The notes: generated from the letters alone by a model not told the origin. 61,720 nucleotides of DNA from JAVJSD01 sp040219575 (GCA_040219575.1 JAVJSD010000151.1:1-61720), one strand, 5' to 3'. Counted from the stretch's first letter, positions 8,502 through 17,480 are shown. Made by a program: numbers and translations.

Positions 8502-9458
8502 CTATTCCGGGGTGGGGATCTGGTCGACCAGACGACGAATGACGGCCTCGACCACTTCCCGCTGATCTCCGTGCAGGTAGCCGCGGCTGATCACGCGGTG
8601 TCCCAGCACCGCCACGCACAACTGTTTTACGTCGTCGGGCGCCACGAAGTTGCGGCCGTTGACCAGCGCCAGCGCCTGCGAGGCGCGGTACAGCGCTAGC
8701 GCCCCGCGCGTGCTGACGCCCACGTGCAAGTCGGGGGAGTTGCGGGTGGCCTCCACGATGTCGAGCAGGTATTCGTAGATCGTGTCCTCCACTTCGACGT
8801 TTCGCACGGCCTGTTGCAGCGTCTTGACCTCCTCGCAGTCGATCACCGGCTGGAGGTGCTGCACCGGTTCGCCGTCGCGATGCGAAAGCAGCACGCGCCG
8901 CTCCTGGCTGCGATCGGGGTAGCCCATCGAGATCCGCAGCAGGAAGCGGTCGAGTTGGCTTTCCGGCAGGGGATAGGTCCCTTCGAACTCGTACGGATTC
9001 TGCGTGGCGATGACCATGAACGGCTGCGGCAAGTCGTGGGTCACCCCGTCGACGCTGACTTGCTTGTCGCTCATCGCCTCGAGCAGCGCGCTCTGGGTTC
9101 GCGGCGGAGCCCGGTTGATTTCGTCGGCCAGCACGATGTTGGCGAAGATCGGACCGCGGTTGTAGTGGAACTCCGAACTCTTGGCGTTGAACACGCTGCT
9201 GCCGACGATGTCGCTGGGCAGCAGGTCGGGGGTGAATTGAAGGCGGCAGAAGATTCCGGCCAGGCTTCGCGCCAGGGCTTTGCCCACCAGCGTCTTCCCC
9301 ACTCCGGGGACGTCCTCCAGCAGGACATGTTCGCCCGCCAGCAAGGCCACCAGGCACATCCGCACGATTTCCGTCTTTCCCAACACGACCTTCGTCATGT
9401 TGGCCTCCAGGGCGGAGACCAGTTCGCGAAGTTCGTCGGTCACGGTGGTCGAAGCCAT
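8502..9458 (-). CDS. MoxR-family AAA+ ATPase
   Basis: The protein has 318 residues from the ATG of MASTTVTDEL, preceded by GGAG 9-12 bases upstream; the frame extends further upstream but that part has no family character. Walker A is EDVPGVGKT (48-56), the MoxR block FTPDLLPSDIVGS lies at 76-88, Walker B is VLADEINR (109-116), and ATQNPYEFEGTYPLPESQLDRF is the sensor 1 and arginine-finger region. MoxR ATPases act as chaperones that mature partner proteins, mostly with DUF58 or VWA proteins. It heads a leftward operon. A well-formed promoter lies about 195 bases upstream. Confidence 0.95.
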   Translation of the reverse strand: MASTTVTDELRELVSALEANMTKVVLGKTEIVRMCLVALLAGEHVLLEDVPGVGKTLVGKALARSLAGIFCRLQFTPDLLPSDIVGSSVFNAKSSEFHYNRGPIFANIVLADEINRAPPRTQSALLEAMSDKQVSVDGVTHDLPQPFMVIATQNPYEFEGTYPLPESQLDRFLLRISMGYPDRSQERRVLLSHRDGEPVQHLQPVIDCEEVKTLQQAVRNVEVEDTIYEYLLDIVEATRNSPDLHVGVSTRGALALYRASQALALVNGRNFVAPDDVKQLCVAVLGHRVISRGYLHGDQREVVEAVIRRLVDQIPTPE

Positions 9459-9651
9459 CCAGTATTCTCCAGTCTCCCCACCCAAGCGACCGCATCCATG
9501 TCGGCGGGCGCACCTTCGTTCCAGGAAGAAGGCAGGCGTTGCGCGATGGAAAAAGATGCTGGCTGACGGCGCCGGGCGTATTGCGCGGCCGACGGGGCGA
9601 AGCGGAAAAGCACCCACGTCGGCGGGTCACGATCTGATATTCAAGGGTTTT

Positions 9652-9680
9652 ATAATAACCGCTGGCGTTTGGCGTGTCAG
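9652..9680 (-). promoter_or_regulatory. Sigma-70-type promoter for the MoxR operon
   Basis: Read on the minus strand, CTGACA (-35) is followed by exactly 17 bases and TATTAT (-10). Each box differs from consensus at one position. It lies in an AT-rich patch in a GC-rich region and points toward the MoxR start, leaving a leader of roughly 190 bases. No transcription data support it, but the match is the best in the window. Confidence 0.6.
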
Positions 9681-9897
9681 CGTGTTGCCTGGTCCGTCGC
9701 AATGGTTAGACTGGATTTTGCGGGATTGCGACGGTCGCTCGACGACGGCGAACCGATTCCAGGGTTCGACCGCAACACGCTGCGGCCCGCGGTGTTTCGA
9801 GTAACACCCCACCGTTTGGCGACGATTCGATAACATGCCCGCGCAGTAGCTCCACTTGGGTTCTTCGCCGACGCGCCGAGGATTTGCGCGCCGAGAA

Positions 9898-10013
9898 CTT
9901 GCGAGTCGAGTAGCTTGGAAGTCGTGTAGCTTGCGAGTCGAGTCGCTTGGAAGTCGAGTCGCTTGCAGACGGGGAAATGGCGGTGGGGAAATGGCGGTGG
10001 GGGAATTGGCGGT
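9898..10013. repeat. Two adjacent short tandem repeat arrays
   Basis: Positions 9898-9961 are four 16-bp units alternating CTTGCGAGTCGAGTAG/CG and CTTGGAAGTCGTGTAG or GTCGAGTCG. Positions 9971-10013 are three units of GGGGAAATGGCGGT, the last with one extra G and a changed base. They fill the space before the toroid protein gene on the plus strand. No protein start is needed inside them, so they are treated as noncoding. Confidence 0.8.
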
Positions 10014-10042
10014 CGAGCGTTCACCCAAAAGGAACAGTCGGC

Positions 10043-12301
10043 ATGGCGACGCAGGATAGCAGTCTCGGGCTGTCGCTCGGACCTGTCGATCTCCCTGCGC
10101 GCGTGCCGTCGGTCGCCAAGCCGGCAACCGGGGAGAAGGCTTCCCGTGAAGGTTCAGCCCCCAGCCAGGTCTTCGACCTCACATCGCAGGCGCCGCTGCC
10201 GCAATTACCGGAGAGGTCGCTGCCGACGCTCGAGGAGTTCGAGTCGCAGCGCGCGGCCGAACCGACCCCGTCGCGGACCCGCGGCGGCATGTGGTTCGCG
10301 GGCGACGCCTTGATGTGCGCCTGCCCCGACTGCCAGGCGCCGATGACGATTCGCACGTTTCTGATGGTGGCCGACTGCTGGAACTGCGCAACCAGCATCG
10401 AACTCGACGAACAGATGGAGCGCGAAGCGCGGCAGATGCTCGCCGACCGCGATCGCAAGCCCGTCGCGGGAAAAACCGCCCCCGAAACGCCGCAAGCCAA
10501 GGTCGATTCAACGGCGGCCAAATCAACAGCGGCCGCGACAAACGGCGCGGCGCGCGGCGGCCCAACCGGCGAACGGCGCGCTCCCGCCCAATCGCCGCCG
10601 AAACGTGATCCATCGGCTCGGCCGACTTCGACCGCCGCGCCGCCCGTTGCTGCGCCGCCCGTTGGCGCGCCGCGGAAAGAATCGACGACGCCGTCTCCCG
10701 CGCAAGCGTCTCCGGCAAGGCCTCCCGAAGCGAAACAGCGCCCCGCCCCGGCCCCTGGCGGTTCGTCCCCTGGCGGTTCGTCCCCCGGCGGATCGGCGCT
10801 CGGCGGTTCGGCGCCGTCTCCCGCGCGACGCGAGCGCACCCCCGCCGCGGTGGCCAATACCCGCCGTCGTATTCGTCGCCTGACCGCCGCCTCGATGGTG
10901 CGGGCCTGGCTGAGCGACCTGTTCGGCATGACGCCCGCCTGGTTGATCAGCGCGGTGCTGCACTTCGTGGTGCTGGCGATCTTGGCCCTGATCACGATTC
11001 CCGACGATGACGATCAGAAGATCGTGCTCTCCACCTCGCTCAGCGTCGACCGCGAAGGGGGCGAGGTTGTGCACCTCGATCCGCAGGATGAAGCTGAGTT
11101 CGACCTGCCGGTGCCCGACAAGCTCGACCTGAAAGATCCCGACGTGAAACAGGCGCTGCTGGTCGCCGAGCAGGAAGCCCGCGAACTGCGGCTCGACCCC
11201 GACGCCGTGGAGCCGCTGTTGCCGCAGCTTAGCGACGTCAAGAATCAAATCGGCTCGGCCACCGCGCGCAAATCGCTGGCCGCCCGCGATCCCCGGGTGC
11301 GCGTCGAAATGGTCGAGCGTGAAGGGGGCACCACGCTGACCGAAGCGGCGGTCGCTCGCGCGTTGCGTTGGTTGGCCAGCCAACAGAACGACGATGGCGG
11401 CTGGAGCCTGCGAGGGGGCGGCGCGAGCGACGAGGCCGCCACGTCGCTGGCGCTATTGCCGTTCCTCGGAGCCGGACAAACCCATCTCAACGGCGTCTAC
11501 AAGGACCACGTCGCCGGTGGTTTGCGGTGGCTGGTCGATCATCAGCGGGAGAACGGCGACCTGCGCTATCGCCTGCAAAGCGGCAACCATGGCATGTACG
11601 CCCACGGCCAGGGAACCATCGTGCTGTGCGAGGCCTTCGCCATGGAGGGCGACGAGAAGCTCCGCGTCCCCGCCCAGAAGGCGGTCGACTTCATCGTCGC
11701 CGCCCAGCACCAGGGCGGCGGCTGGCGGTATCAGCCGGGACAACCGGGCGACACCAGCGTGCTGGGCTGGCAGTTGATGGCCCTGCAAAGCGCGCGCGTG
11801 GCGGGCTTAACCACGCCGGAATCGACGTTCGCCCTGGCGGATCAGTTCCTCGATAGCGTGCAAGCCAAGAAATATCGCCGGGCGGCCAACGGCTACGCCT
11901 ATCAACGTGGTCGCCCACCAAGCCGCGCCATGACGGCCGAAGCCTTGCTGTGCCGTATGTACAACGGTTGGACCGAACAGAATCCCGATCTCGAGGAAGA
12001 CGTCGCCTGGCTGGCCGAAAACCACCTGCCGGACGATCGGCAGCCCGAGATGTACTACTGGTACTACGGCACGCAGGTGTTCCATCATGTGGGTGGACTG
12101 CGTTGGGAGCAGTGGAACGACCGCATGCGCGACATCCTGGTTCTCTCGCAGGATCGTCGCGGCGCGGATGCGGGCAGCTGGCCGACGCGCGGCGGCCACG
12201 ACAGCGCCGGCGGACGGATCTACACCACCTCGCTGGCGGCCTGCACGCTGGAAGTCTACTACCGCCATCTGCCCATCTTCCGGCAGATCAAGCTCGACTG
12301 A
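10043..12301 (+). CDS. Membrane-anchored alpha/alpha-toroid protein (prenyltransferase/squalene-oxidase repeat type)
   Basis: The ATG at 10043 is chosen because AAAGGA lies about 10 bases upstream; an earlier frame would translate the tandem repeats. The 752-residue protein has four parts. Residues 92-115 carry a zinc-ribbon-like pair, CPDC and CWNC. A long Ala/Pro/Gly-rich linker follows, with GGSSPGGSSPGGS copies. A single membrane helix lies near 299-320 (WLISAVLHFVVLAILALITI). From about 430 a toroid-type region contains ALRWLASQQNDDGGWSL and similar repeats. No DxDD cyclase motif is seen, so terpene cyclisation is unlikely. Such proteins are widespread in planctomycetes with no proven role. 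It stands alone, divergent from the MoxR operon. Confidence 0.8.
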   Translation: MATQDSSLGLSLGPVDLPARVPSVAKPATGEKASREGSAPSQVFDLTSQAPLPQLPERSLPTLEEFESQRAAEPTPSRTRGGMWFAGDALMCACPDCQAPMTIRTFLMVADCWNCATSIELDEQMEREARQMLADRDRKPVAGKTAPETPQAKVDSTAAKSTAAATNGAARGGPTGERRAPAQSPPKRDPSARPTSTAAPPVAAPPVGAPRKESTTPSPAQASPARPPEAKQRPAPAPGGSSPGGSSPGGSALGGSAPSPARRERTPAAVANTRRRIRRLTAASMVRAWLSDLFGMTPAWLISAVLHFVVLAILALITIPDDDDQKIVLSTSLSVDREGGEVVHLDPQDEAEFDLPVPDKLDLKDPDVKQALLVAEQEARELRLDPDAVEPLLPQLSDVKNQIGSATARKSLAARDPRVRVEMVEREGGTTLTEAAVARALRWLASQQNDDGGWSLRGGGASDEAATSLALLPFLGAGQTHLNGVYKDHVAGGLRWLVDHQRENGDLRYRLQSGNHGMYAHGQGTIVLCEAFAMEGDEKLRVPAQKAVDFIVAAQHQGGGWRYQPGQPGDTSVLGWQLMALQSARVAGLTTPESTFALADQFLDSVQAKKYRRAANGYAYQRGRPPSRAMTAEALLCRMYNGWTEQNPDLEEDVAWLAENHLPDDRQPEMYYWYYGTQVFHHVGGLRWEQWNDRMRDILVLSQDRRGADAGSWPTRGGHDSAGGRIYTTSLAACTLEVYYRHLPIFRQIKLD

Positions 12302-12460
12302 GGACGGCGTTCTCCGTCGTCACGGGGCCGGCGACGCGCGCGGCGCCATCGCGCCATCGCAAGCCCAAGAATCGGCCTTGTCGTCGCGGCCTCGCCCGGC
12401 TAAGGTTCCGCTCCCTATTCTGGGCGGAATCTCGTCGATAGCTCTTTCACTTCGCGAACT

Positions 12461-13204
12461 ATGACTTCGAAATTGACCGCGATCGCCGTCTTGAGCTGCG
12501 CCGTCTTCGCGGGCTGCGCGACGACGCCGGGCAATCTCAACACCGGCGGCCTGTTCCGCGGGCACACGGCAGGCAAACTGTTCCGCGGACAAAGTCTCGA
12601 CGTCGTCGACGTCGTCGACGGCGATCAGGCGGTCGAGGCCGCGGTCGCTGCGCCCAGCAAGTCGATCCACGTCGTCAGTCACGGCTGGCACACCGGTCTG
12701 GTGCTCAGAACCGACGACATTCCCGACGACGCCTGGCCCGACAAGCAGTTCTTCGCCGATCGACGCTACGTCGAGGTCGGCTGGGGCGATGAGGGTTTCT
12801 ATCGCGCCGAGCGCATTACGCCAGGCCTTGTCGCGCAGGCCGGCTTCTGGCCCACGCCGAGCGTGCTGCACGTCGTCGGGTTCGACCAGCCGGTCGAGCA
12901 ATACTTCCCCATCAGCGAAGTGGTCGAAATCGAAGTCAGCGACGAGGGCTTCGCGCGGCTTTGCCGCCATATCGGCGATACCTACGCACTGGATGAGCGG
13001 GGCGAAGTGCAGCCCTTGGGCCCCGGCATCTACGGCGCGAGTGAATTCTATCGCGCTCGCGGCAGCTACTACTTCCCCAAGACCTGCAACGTGTGGACCG
13101 CCCGCGGACTGCAAGCCGCCGGAGTGCCGATGCTGCCGGAAGCCGCCGTGGGCGCCCGCTCGGTGATCGCGCAGGCCCGGCGGCAGGGACGCACACTGCG
13201 ATAA
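12461..13204 (+). CDS. DUF2459 family lipoprotein
   Basis: The 247-residue protein starts with a lipoprotein signal, SCAVFAGCATT, with the lipidated Cys at about residue 19. The family blocks are VVSHGWHTGLVL, YVEVGWGDEGFY and the late KTCNVWTARGLQAAG with a conserved Cys. These are the marks of DUF2459/TIGR02117, whose function is unknown; the conserved Cys and His suggest an NlpC/P60-like papain-fold hydrolase, but that is inference. A low-complexity run encodes DVVDVVDG near residue 50. It ends 8 bases before the convergent unknown gene. Confidence 0.85.
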   Translation: MTSKLTAIAVLSCAVFAGCATTPGNLNTGGLFRGHTAGKLFRGQSLDVVDVVDGDQAVEAAVAAPSKSIHVVSHGWHTGLVLRTDDIPDDAWPDKQFFADRRYVEVGWGDEGFYRAERITPGLVAQAGFWPTPSVLHVVGFDQPVEQYFPISEVVEIEVSDEGFARLCRHIGDTYALDERGEVQPLGPGIYGASEFYRARGSYYFPKTCNVWTARGLQAAGVPMLPEAAVGARSVIAQARRQGRTLR

Positions 13205-13212
13205 CGCCGCCG

Positions 13213-14682
13213 CTATTTGCTCTGCGCTCCATTGGTGCGGCGCGAAGTCTGGGCTGGCGTCGGCTCGGGGCCGGCGACAGGCTTCGAGGTCGCGGCGGGC
13301 TTGGCGATTGTGCCGCGAAGCGCCAGCGACGAGGCGATCTGCATGTCGTCGCCGCCGAGCCGTTCGAGGTTGCCTCGCTTCAGAGTGAACACGCAGGTGG
13401 CCTGACGCCCCTGGCCGTCGCCGAGGTGGTAATAGTTCCACCGCACCGGCACTTCCGAAACCTCCGACTCGATCGCCACGTGCAATAGCCGCAGTCCCTC
13501 GGGAGTGGTCAGCTGCTTGGAGTCGACGATCTGCCCGTAGTTCTTGTCGAGCGACTTCTTCACGTCGGCGTGGAACTGCTCGAGGGTGGGCTGTCGCTTG
13601 TCCTGCTCGAGGTCCGTGAGGCGATGCACGTTGCACTGCGCCACGACGTCGCCATGGTCCACCAGCCGCAACACCGCCGATTGCCGGTCTTCGCCGACGA
13701 CGCGCCACTGCCGGCCGTGCAACAGGCGGAAGGCGGCGCCTTCGGTGTCGAGCGCCAACAACGAGGGCTCTCCCTGGGCCGACGGCGGCAGCGCCGCCAG
13801 CACCTCGTCGCCGAGTTCTTCCGCGGCGCCCAGCGGGTCGATGCGGACTTCGATTCGGGCCGAGACCTCAAAGCCCGGCTCGGCGGGGCCGATGGGGCGT
13901 TTCTCACCGATGGCCAGCGCCAACGATTCGATATGCCGGCGCTCGATGTCGAAGGTGTACGTCCCGTTGAGCCCGATCTCGCTGGGGACGCCGTTGACGG
14001 CCCCGCTCACCTGCCCGCCGAATTCGACGACCGCCAGCTTGTCCTCGATCTTCACCAGGTTGCTTTGCACGCCGCTTTGATGCACCACGTCGAGGCCGAG
14101 CAACTGCGCCAACGTCTCGGCATCGTCGGGCCAGGTATCGCCCACTTTGACGGTCTTACCCGGCAGCAGCCGATCGACGATCGCGCTGCTCCCTTGCACG
14201 TCGAGCAGTTCCAGCAGTTCCCGGGTTAGCGGGCCGGCGGGCGAATAGAGGGTTGGACGCGAGCCCAGCAGATCGACCGCGACCAGGCGACGGCGTGGAT
14301 CAAGACGGGGCGCCGCCGAACCACCGGCGATGGCGATGTCGGCCCGCGCTTCGCGGTAGTAGCGCAAGGCAACCTTCGGCGTCAGCCTTTCGTGGTAGCT
14401 GATTTCTCCCTTGGCGAGCAGCGCCAACCGCTGGACCGCCTTGTCGGGGGGTTGGATCAGCAGCTCTCCCTTGACCTCGAGGTTCACGGCGACTTGCCGG
14501 GTGTCCTCGCCCGCACTGGGGGTAAGGTTGACGCTTGGGGTGGTTGCGCCGAGGGCGACCAGGGGCGCGGCCCACACGGCGGCGATCGCAATAACCTGTT
14601 TCCAGTAAGTGTCTTGCGTGAAAATTCTGAGCGTTGTGTGAAATGTTGCAACCAAGATTCCCACTGGAGCATCGAAGAGCAT
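13213..14682 (-). CDS. Predicted secreted protein of unknown function
   Basis: I do not recognise a named family. From the ATG at 14682 the protein has 489 residues; an in-frame GTG 6 bases upstream is equally possible and neither has a strong ribosome site. A hydrophobic stretch, QVIAIAAVWAAPLVALGA, near residues 30-47 looks like a signal peptide, which would suit a later, non-ATG start. The mature part is mixed alpha/beta, with blocks such as LLPGKTVKVGDTWPDD and GTYTFDIERRHIESLALAIGEKRP. The C terminus is Pro/Thr/Ala-rich. It is divergent from the sigma-factor gene, with 438 bases between. Confidence 0.65.
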   Translation of the reverse strand: MLFDAPVGILVATFHTTLRIFTQDTYWKQVIAIAAVWAAPLVALGATTPSVNLTPSAGEDTRQVAVNLEVKGELLIQPPDKAVQRLALLAKGEISYHERLTPKVALRYYREARADIAIAGGSAAPRLDPRRRLVAVDLLGSRPTLYSPAGPLTRELLELLDVQGSSAIVDRLLPGKTVKVGDTWPDDAETLAQLLGLDVVHQSGVQSNLVKIEDKLAVVEFGGQVSGAVNGVPSEIGLNGTYTFDIERRHIESLALAIGEKRPIGPAEPGFEVSARIEVRIDPLGAAEELGDEVLAALPPSAQGEPSLLALDTEGAAFRLLHGRQWRVVGEDRQSAVLRLVDHGDVVAQCNVHRLTDLEQDKRQPTLEQFHADVKKSLDKNYGQIVDSKQLTTPEGLRLLHVAIESEVSEVPVRWNYYHLGDGQGRQATCVFTLKRGNLERLGGDDMQIASSLALRGTIAKPAATSKPVAGPEPTPAQTSRRTNGAQSK

Positions 14683-15120
14683 ATGCACGCATCCGGTTCG
14701 AGGGCAGGTTGTTTGCCTATCCGTTAAAGTCCGTATAGGAGATCATCGACGCCAAAATCGCGCGAACTTTTGTCCAACCAATTCGGACTTTGATGCGTAT
14801 GTTTGTTGGTCTGGTCGCATGTACATGCTCGGCTTGACCGAATCTGACATCTTGAGCCCCCTGAACGAGGTATACTCTAACGGGGCGGCGAAAATGGAAG
14901 AAAAGAGTAACGACAAGAGTTACGAATTCGCTTAGAACGATTGAGAACCAACGGATTGCCGGGCCCGTACCAAAAGGGCCCCCCTTGAAAGTGCTTTTCT
15001 TTGATTTGGCCGGCGGCACGGGAAAGGCCGCTGGACCCCGAAGCGGATGCCGATTTAGTCGGGCGATGGGAGTCGCAGGGAACACCGACTGGATTGCTTG
15101 TCCAGAGATGAGGTGTCGTC
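14683..15120. other. Divergent intergenic region upstream of the sigma-factor gene
   Basis: I see no gene here. TATACT at 14871-14876 resembles a -10 box on the plus strand, but no -35 box lies at a good distance, so the call is weak. GGGCCC at 14961-14966 and 14976-14981 could form a small hairpin in the leader. AGGTG at 15111-15115 is the probable ribosome site for the sigma gene. The long leader (over 200 bases if TATACT is used) leaves room for control of sigma-factor synthesis, which is inference. Confidence 0.4.
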
Positions 15121-16785
15121 ATGCATACGGAATACATTAACTCCACCCTGCGCCAGCTTCGCGATCAGCAGGCGAAATACGCGCCACGCGACAAGAAGCT
15201 CGAGCAGATCGACCGCGCGGAGCGACTCCTCAGCGAGTTGAACGCCGACCGTACCTATCCGTACGAGTTCGTCTGCTACCGGATCACCGACTTCCGGCCG
15301 GAGGCTTCGCCGAGTCTGAAAATGACCGGCGAGGAAGCCAAGCACGACCTGCGGCTGCTGATCGAGGATCTCTCCGATTCCGCCAATGTACCCTGGGACG
15401 ATGCCGGAGAGCCGGTCCACACGGTGGAAGATCTGAGCCGGATGTTCAACGTCTCGACCAAGACGATCTCCCGCTGGCGGCAGCAAGGGCTGGTGAGCCG
15501 GCGGTTCGTTTGCGACGGCCGCAAACGGGTCGGGTTCCTGCAGAGCAGCGTCGAGCGGTTCGTGGCTCGCAACGAGGATCGCGTCAAGCGCGGCGAGCGG
15601 TTCAGCCAACTGACCGATGAGGACCGCAGTGAAATCGTCGAGCGGGCCCGGCGTCTGGCTCGAGCCGGCGGCTGCCCGTCGGAGGTCGCGCGACGCATCG
15701 CCAAACGAATGAGCCGCAGCGTCGAGACAATCCGCTACACGCTCAAGCAGTTCGACCGCAAACACCCGGACTTGGCCGTCTTCCCCAATCACAGCGGCCC
15801 GCTGAACGAAGATTCCAAGCGCCGCATCTACCAGCAGCACCGCCGCGGCACGACGGTCGATGCCCTGGCCAAGCGGTACTGCCGCACCAAGACCAGCATC
15901 TACCGCATCGTGAACGAGATGCGAGCTCGGCGGATTCTCGAGCTGCCGCTGGACTACATCTATAACGAAATCTTCGACAAGTCCGACGTCGAGAACGAAA
16001 TCATGGGCCCGATGCCCGAGGCCGAACGGGCCACGCGCCGGGTTCGCGCTCCGGCCGGGCTGCCGCCGTACCTGGCGTCGCTGTACGAGGTGCCGCTGTT
16101 GAATCGCGAGCAGGAGTATCACCTGTTCCGGCAATTCAACTACCTCAAGCACAAGGCCAAGAAGCTGAGCGAGAAGCTCGATCCGGCCCGCGCCAAGGGA
16201 AGCGTGATGGATCGCATCGAGGCGCTCTACGACCAGGCGGTGAAGCTGAAAAACCAGATCGTGCAGGCCAACCTGCGGCTGGTGGTCAGCATCGCCAAGC
16301 GGCATGTCGGCGCCACCGACGACTTCTTCCAGTTGGTGAGCGACGGGAATATGTCGCTGATCCGGGCCGTCGAGAAGTTCGACTATGCCCGCGGCAACAA
16401 GTTCAGCACGTACGCCAGCTGGGCGATCATGAAGAACTTCGCCCGCACGATTCCGGAGGAGTTCAAGCATCGCGACCGTTTCCGCACCAGCGCCGACGAG
16501 ATGTTCTCCGCGGCCGAGGACGCCCGCAGCGATCAGTACGAGCAAGAGACGGCGCAGAGCCTGCGGAAGCAGCAGATCGTGAAGATTCTCTCCCGGCTCG
16601 ACGAGCGGGAGCAGAAGATCATCATCAGCCGATTCGGACTGGACCATCGTCACGAACCGCAGACGCTCAAGCAGGTCGGCGCGGAGATGGGCGTGACCAA
16701 GGAGCGCATCCGCCAGATCGAGGCTCGGGCGCTCAATAAGCTGCGGATGGCGGCCCAGGACGAGAAGATCGAGTTAGCCGAGTAG
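15121..16785 (+). CDS. Sigma-70 family factor with three N-terminal helix-turn-helix segments
   Basis: The 554-residue protein has a sigma core in its C-terminal 240 residues. Region 1.2-like sequence is PPYLASLYEVPLLNREQEY (315-333). Region 2 is NLRLVVSIAKRHVG through FDYARGNKFSTYASWAIMKNFARTI (384-444). Region 4 is SRLDEREQKIIISRFGL with a DNA-binding helix in VTKERIRQIEARALNKLR (491-542). Only about 45 residues join regions 2 and 4, so region 3 is missing. The first 300 residues are unusual: a MerR-like HTH (TVEDLSRMFNVSTKTISRWR, 101-120), a second HTH (165-210) and a third (ALAKRYCRTKTSIYRIVNEM, 248-267). It probably directs polymerase to a special promoter class, with DNA or ligand input from the HTH part. 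A strong terminator follows at 17051. Confidence 0.85.
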   Translation: MHTEYINSTLRQLRDQQAKYAPRDKKLEQIDRAERLLSELNADRTYPYEFVCYRITDFRPEASPSLKMTGEEAKHDLRLLIEDLSDSANVPWDDAGEPVHTVEDLSRMFNVSTKTISRWRQQGLVSRRFVCDGRKRVGFLQSSVERFVARNEDRVKRGERFSQLTDEDRSEIVERARRLARAGGCPSEVARRIAKRMSRSVETIRYTLKQFDRKHPDLAVFPNHSGPLNEDSKRRIYQQHRRGTTVDALAKRYCRTKTSIYRIVNEMRARRILELPLDYIYNEIFDKSDVENEIMGPMPEAERATRRVRAPAGLPPYLASLYEVPLLNREQEYHLFRQFNYLKHKAKKLSEKLDPARAKGSVMDRIEALYDQAVKLKNQIVQANLRLVVSIAKRHVGATDDFFQLVSDGNMSLIRAVEKFDYARGNKFSTYASWAIMKNFARTIPEEFKHRDRFRTSADEMFSAAEDARSDQYEQETAQSLRKQQIVKILSRLDEREQKIIISRFGLDHRHEPQTLKQVGAEMGVTKERIRQIEARALNKLRMAAQDEKIELAE

Positions 16786-17050
16786 GTCCTGACGAACAAG
16801 TCCCGAAATCGAGCAGGTCCTGGGCGGTGGAAAAGTGCGACCGCCGCCCGATCCAATCTCAGCAACAGATCAAACTCTTGCCATGTCCCCTACCGATATG
16901 GTCCGTGTGTCGGTAGGCTTAACCACTGCGTTGTCCCATCCGTTGTATCGGCGGACTCGGCGACGCTGATTTGCGTACCGTAGACAATCCGACAGGCGCC
17001 CCAAGCCAGGGGAACTTGTTCGCAAGGGAGGTGCGTCGAGCACTTTGAAA

Positions 17051-17109
17051 AACGACGTCGCGACGATGCAGGGTGTGAGCCTATTGCGTCGTCGCGATGT
17101 CGTTTTTTT
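17051..17109 (+). terminator. Intrinsic terminator after the sigma-factor gene
   Basis: AACGACGTCGCGACGA (17051-17066) pairs with TCGTCGCGATGTCGTT (17089-17104) over 16 positions, with one G-T pair. A run of seven T follows at 17103-17109, and an A-run precedes the stem, so it could also work leftward. It separates the sigma gene from the tRNA-tuf cluster. Confidence 0.85.
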
Positions 17110-17174
17110 CGTAGCCGGCGCGCTTCCCTGATTTTTTTGACGCGCCCGGGCGGTCGGAATTTCAGAAACTCGCC

Positions 17175-17202
17175 TTGCGGGGGCCGTAAGGTTCGTTATA
17201 TT
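17175..17202 (+). promoter_or_regulatory. Candidate promoter of the tRNA-tuf cluster
   Basis: TTGCGG (17175-17180), a 16-base spacer, then TATATT (17197-17202) lies about 28 bases before the first tRNA. It falls just after the terminator of the previous gene. The -35 box matches consensus at only four positions. Confidence 0.5.
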
Positions 17203-17229
17203 AACCGGTTTTCGTAGTTGAACATCCTG

Positions 17230-17302
17230 GCCAGCGTAGCTCAATTGGCAGAGCAGCTGATTTGTAATCAGCAGGTTGTGGGTTCAAGTCCCTCCGCTGG
17301 CT
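17230..17302 (+). tRNA. tRNA-Thr (TGT)
   Basis: A 73-base cloverleaf with acceptor stem GCCAGCG/CGCTGGC, anticodon stem GCTGA/TCAGC, loop TTTGTAA (anticodon TGT) and T-loop GGTTCAAGTCC. The 3' CCA is not encoded. It is first of a four-tRNA set upstream of tuf, the position held by thrU in E. coli. Confidence 0.97.
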
Positions 17303-17398
17303 CCGTCCAGTTGCTCCGTTCAAGTGTTCGTGGCGGACATCGAGCCTCGCCGGCACGTTGCCCCGCCATCACAAGGTTTTGAAAAGACAGACACCAAT

Positions 17399-17480
17399 GG
17401 GGGGTTTCCCGAGCGGTCAAAGGGGTCAGACTGTAAATCTGATGGCACTGCCTTCGCAGGTTCGAATCCTGCACCCCCCA
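17399..17480 (+). tRNA. tRNA-Tyr (GTA)
   Basis: A class II tRNA of 82 bases with a long variable arm. The acceptor stem is GGGGGGT/ACCCCCC, the anticodon loop centres on GTA in GACTGTAAATC, and the T-loop is GGTTCGAATCC. CCA is not encoded. It is second in the cluster, like tyrU in E. coli. Confidence 0.97.

Noticed and set aside
10750..10825. Repeated GGCGGTTCGTC units as a possible repeat element
   Set aside because: They encode the GGSSPGGS linker of the toroid protein in frame, so they are explained by the gene.
12590..12640. GTCGAC-rich run that looks like a tandem repeat or operator
   Set aside because: It is coding low complexity (DVVDVVDG) inside the DUF2459 gene.
14871..14876. TATACT as a firm promoter for the sigma-factor gene
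   Set aside because: No -35 box lies 16-18 bases upstream; kept only as a weak note in the intergenic entry.
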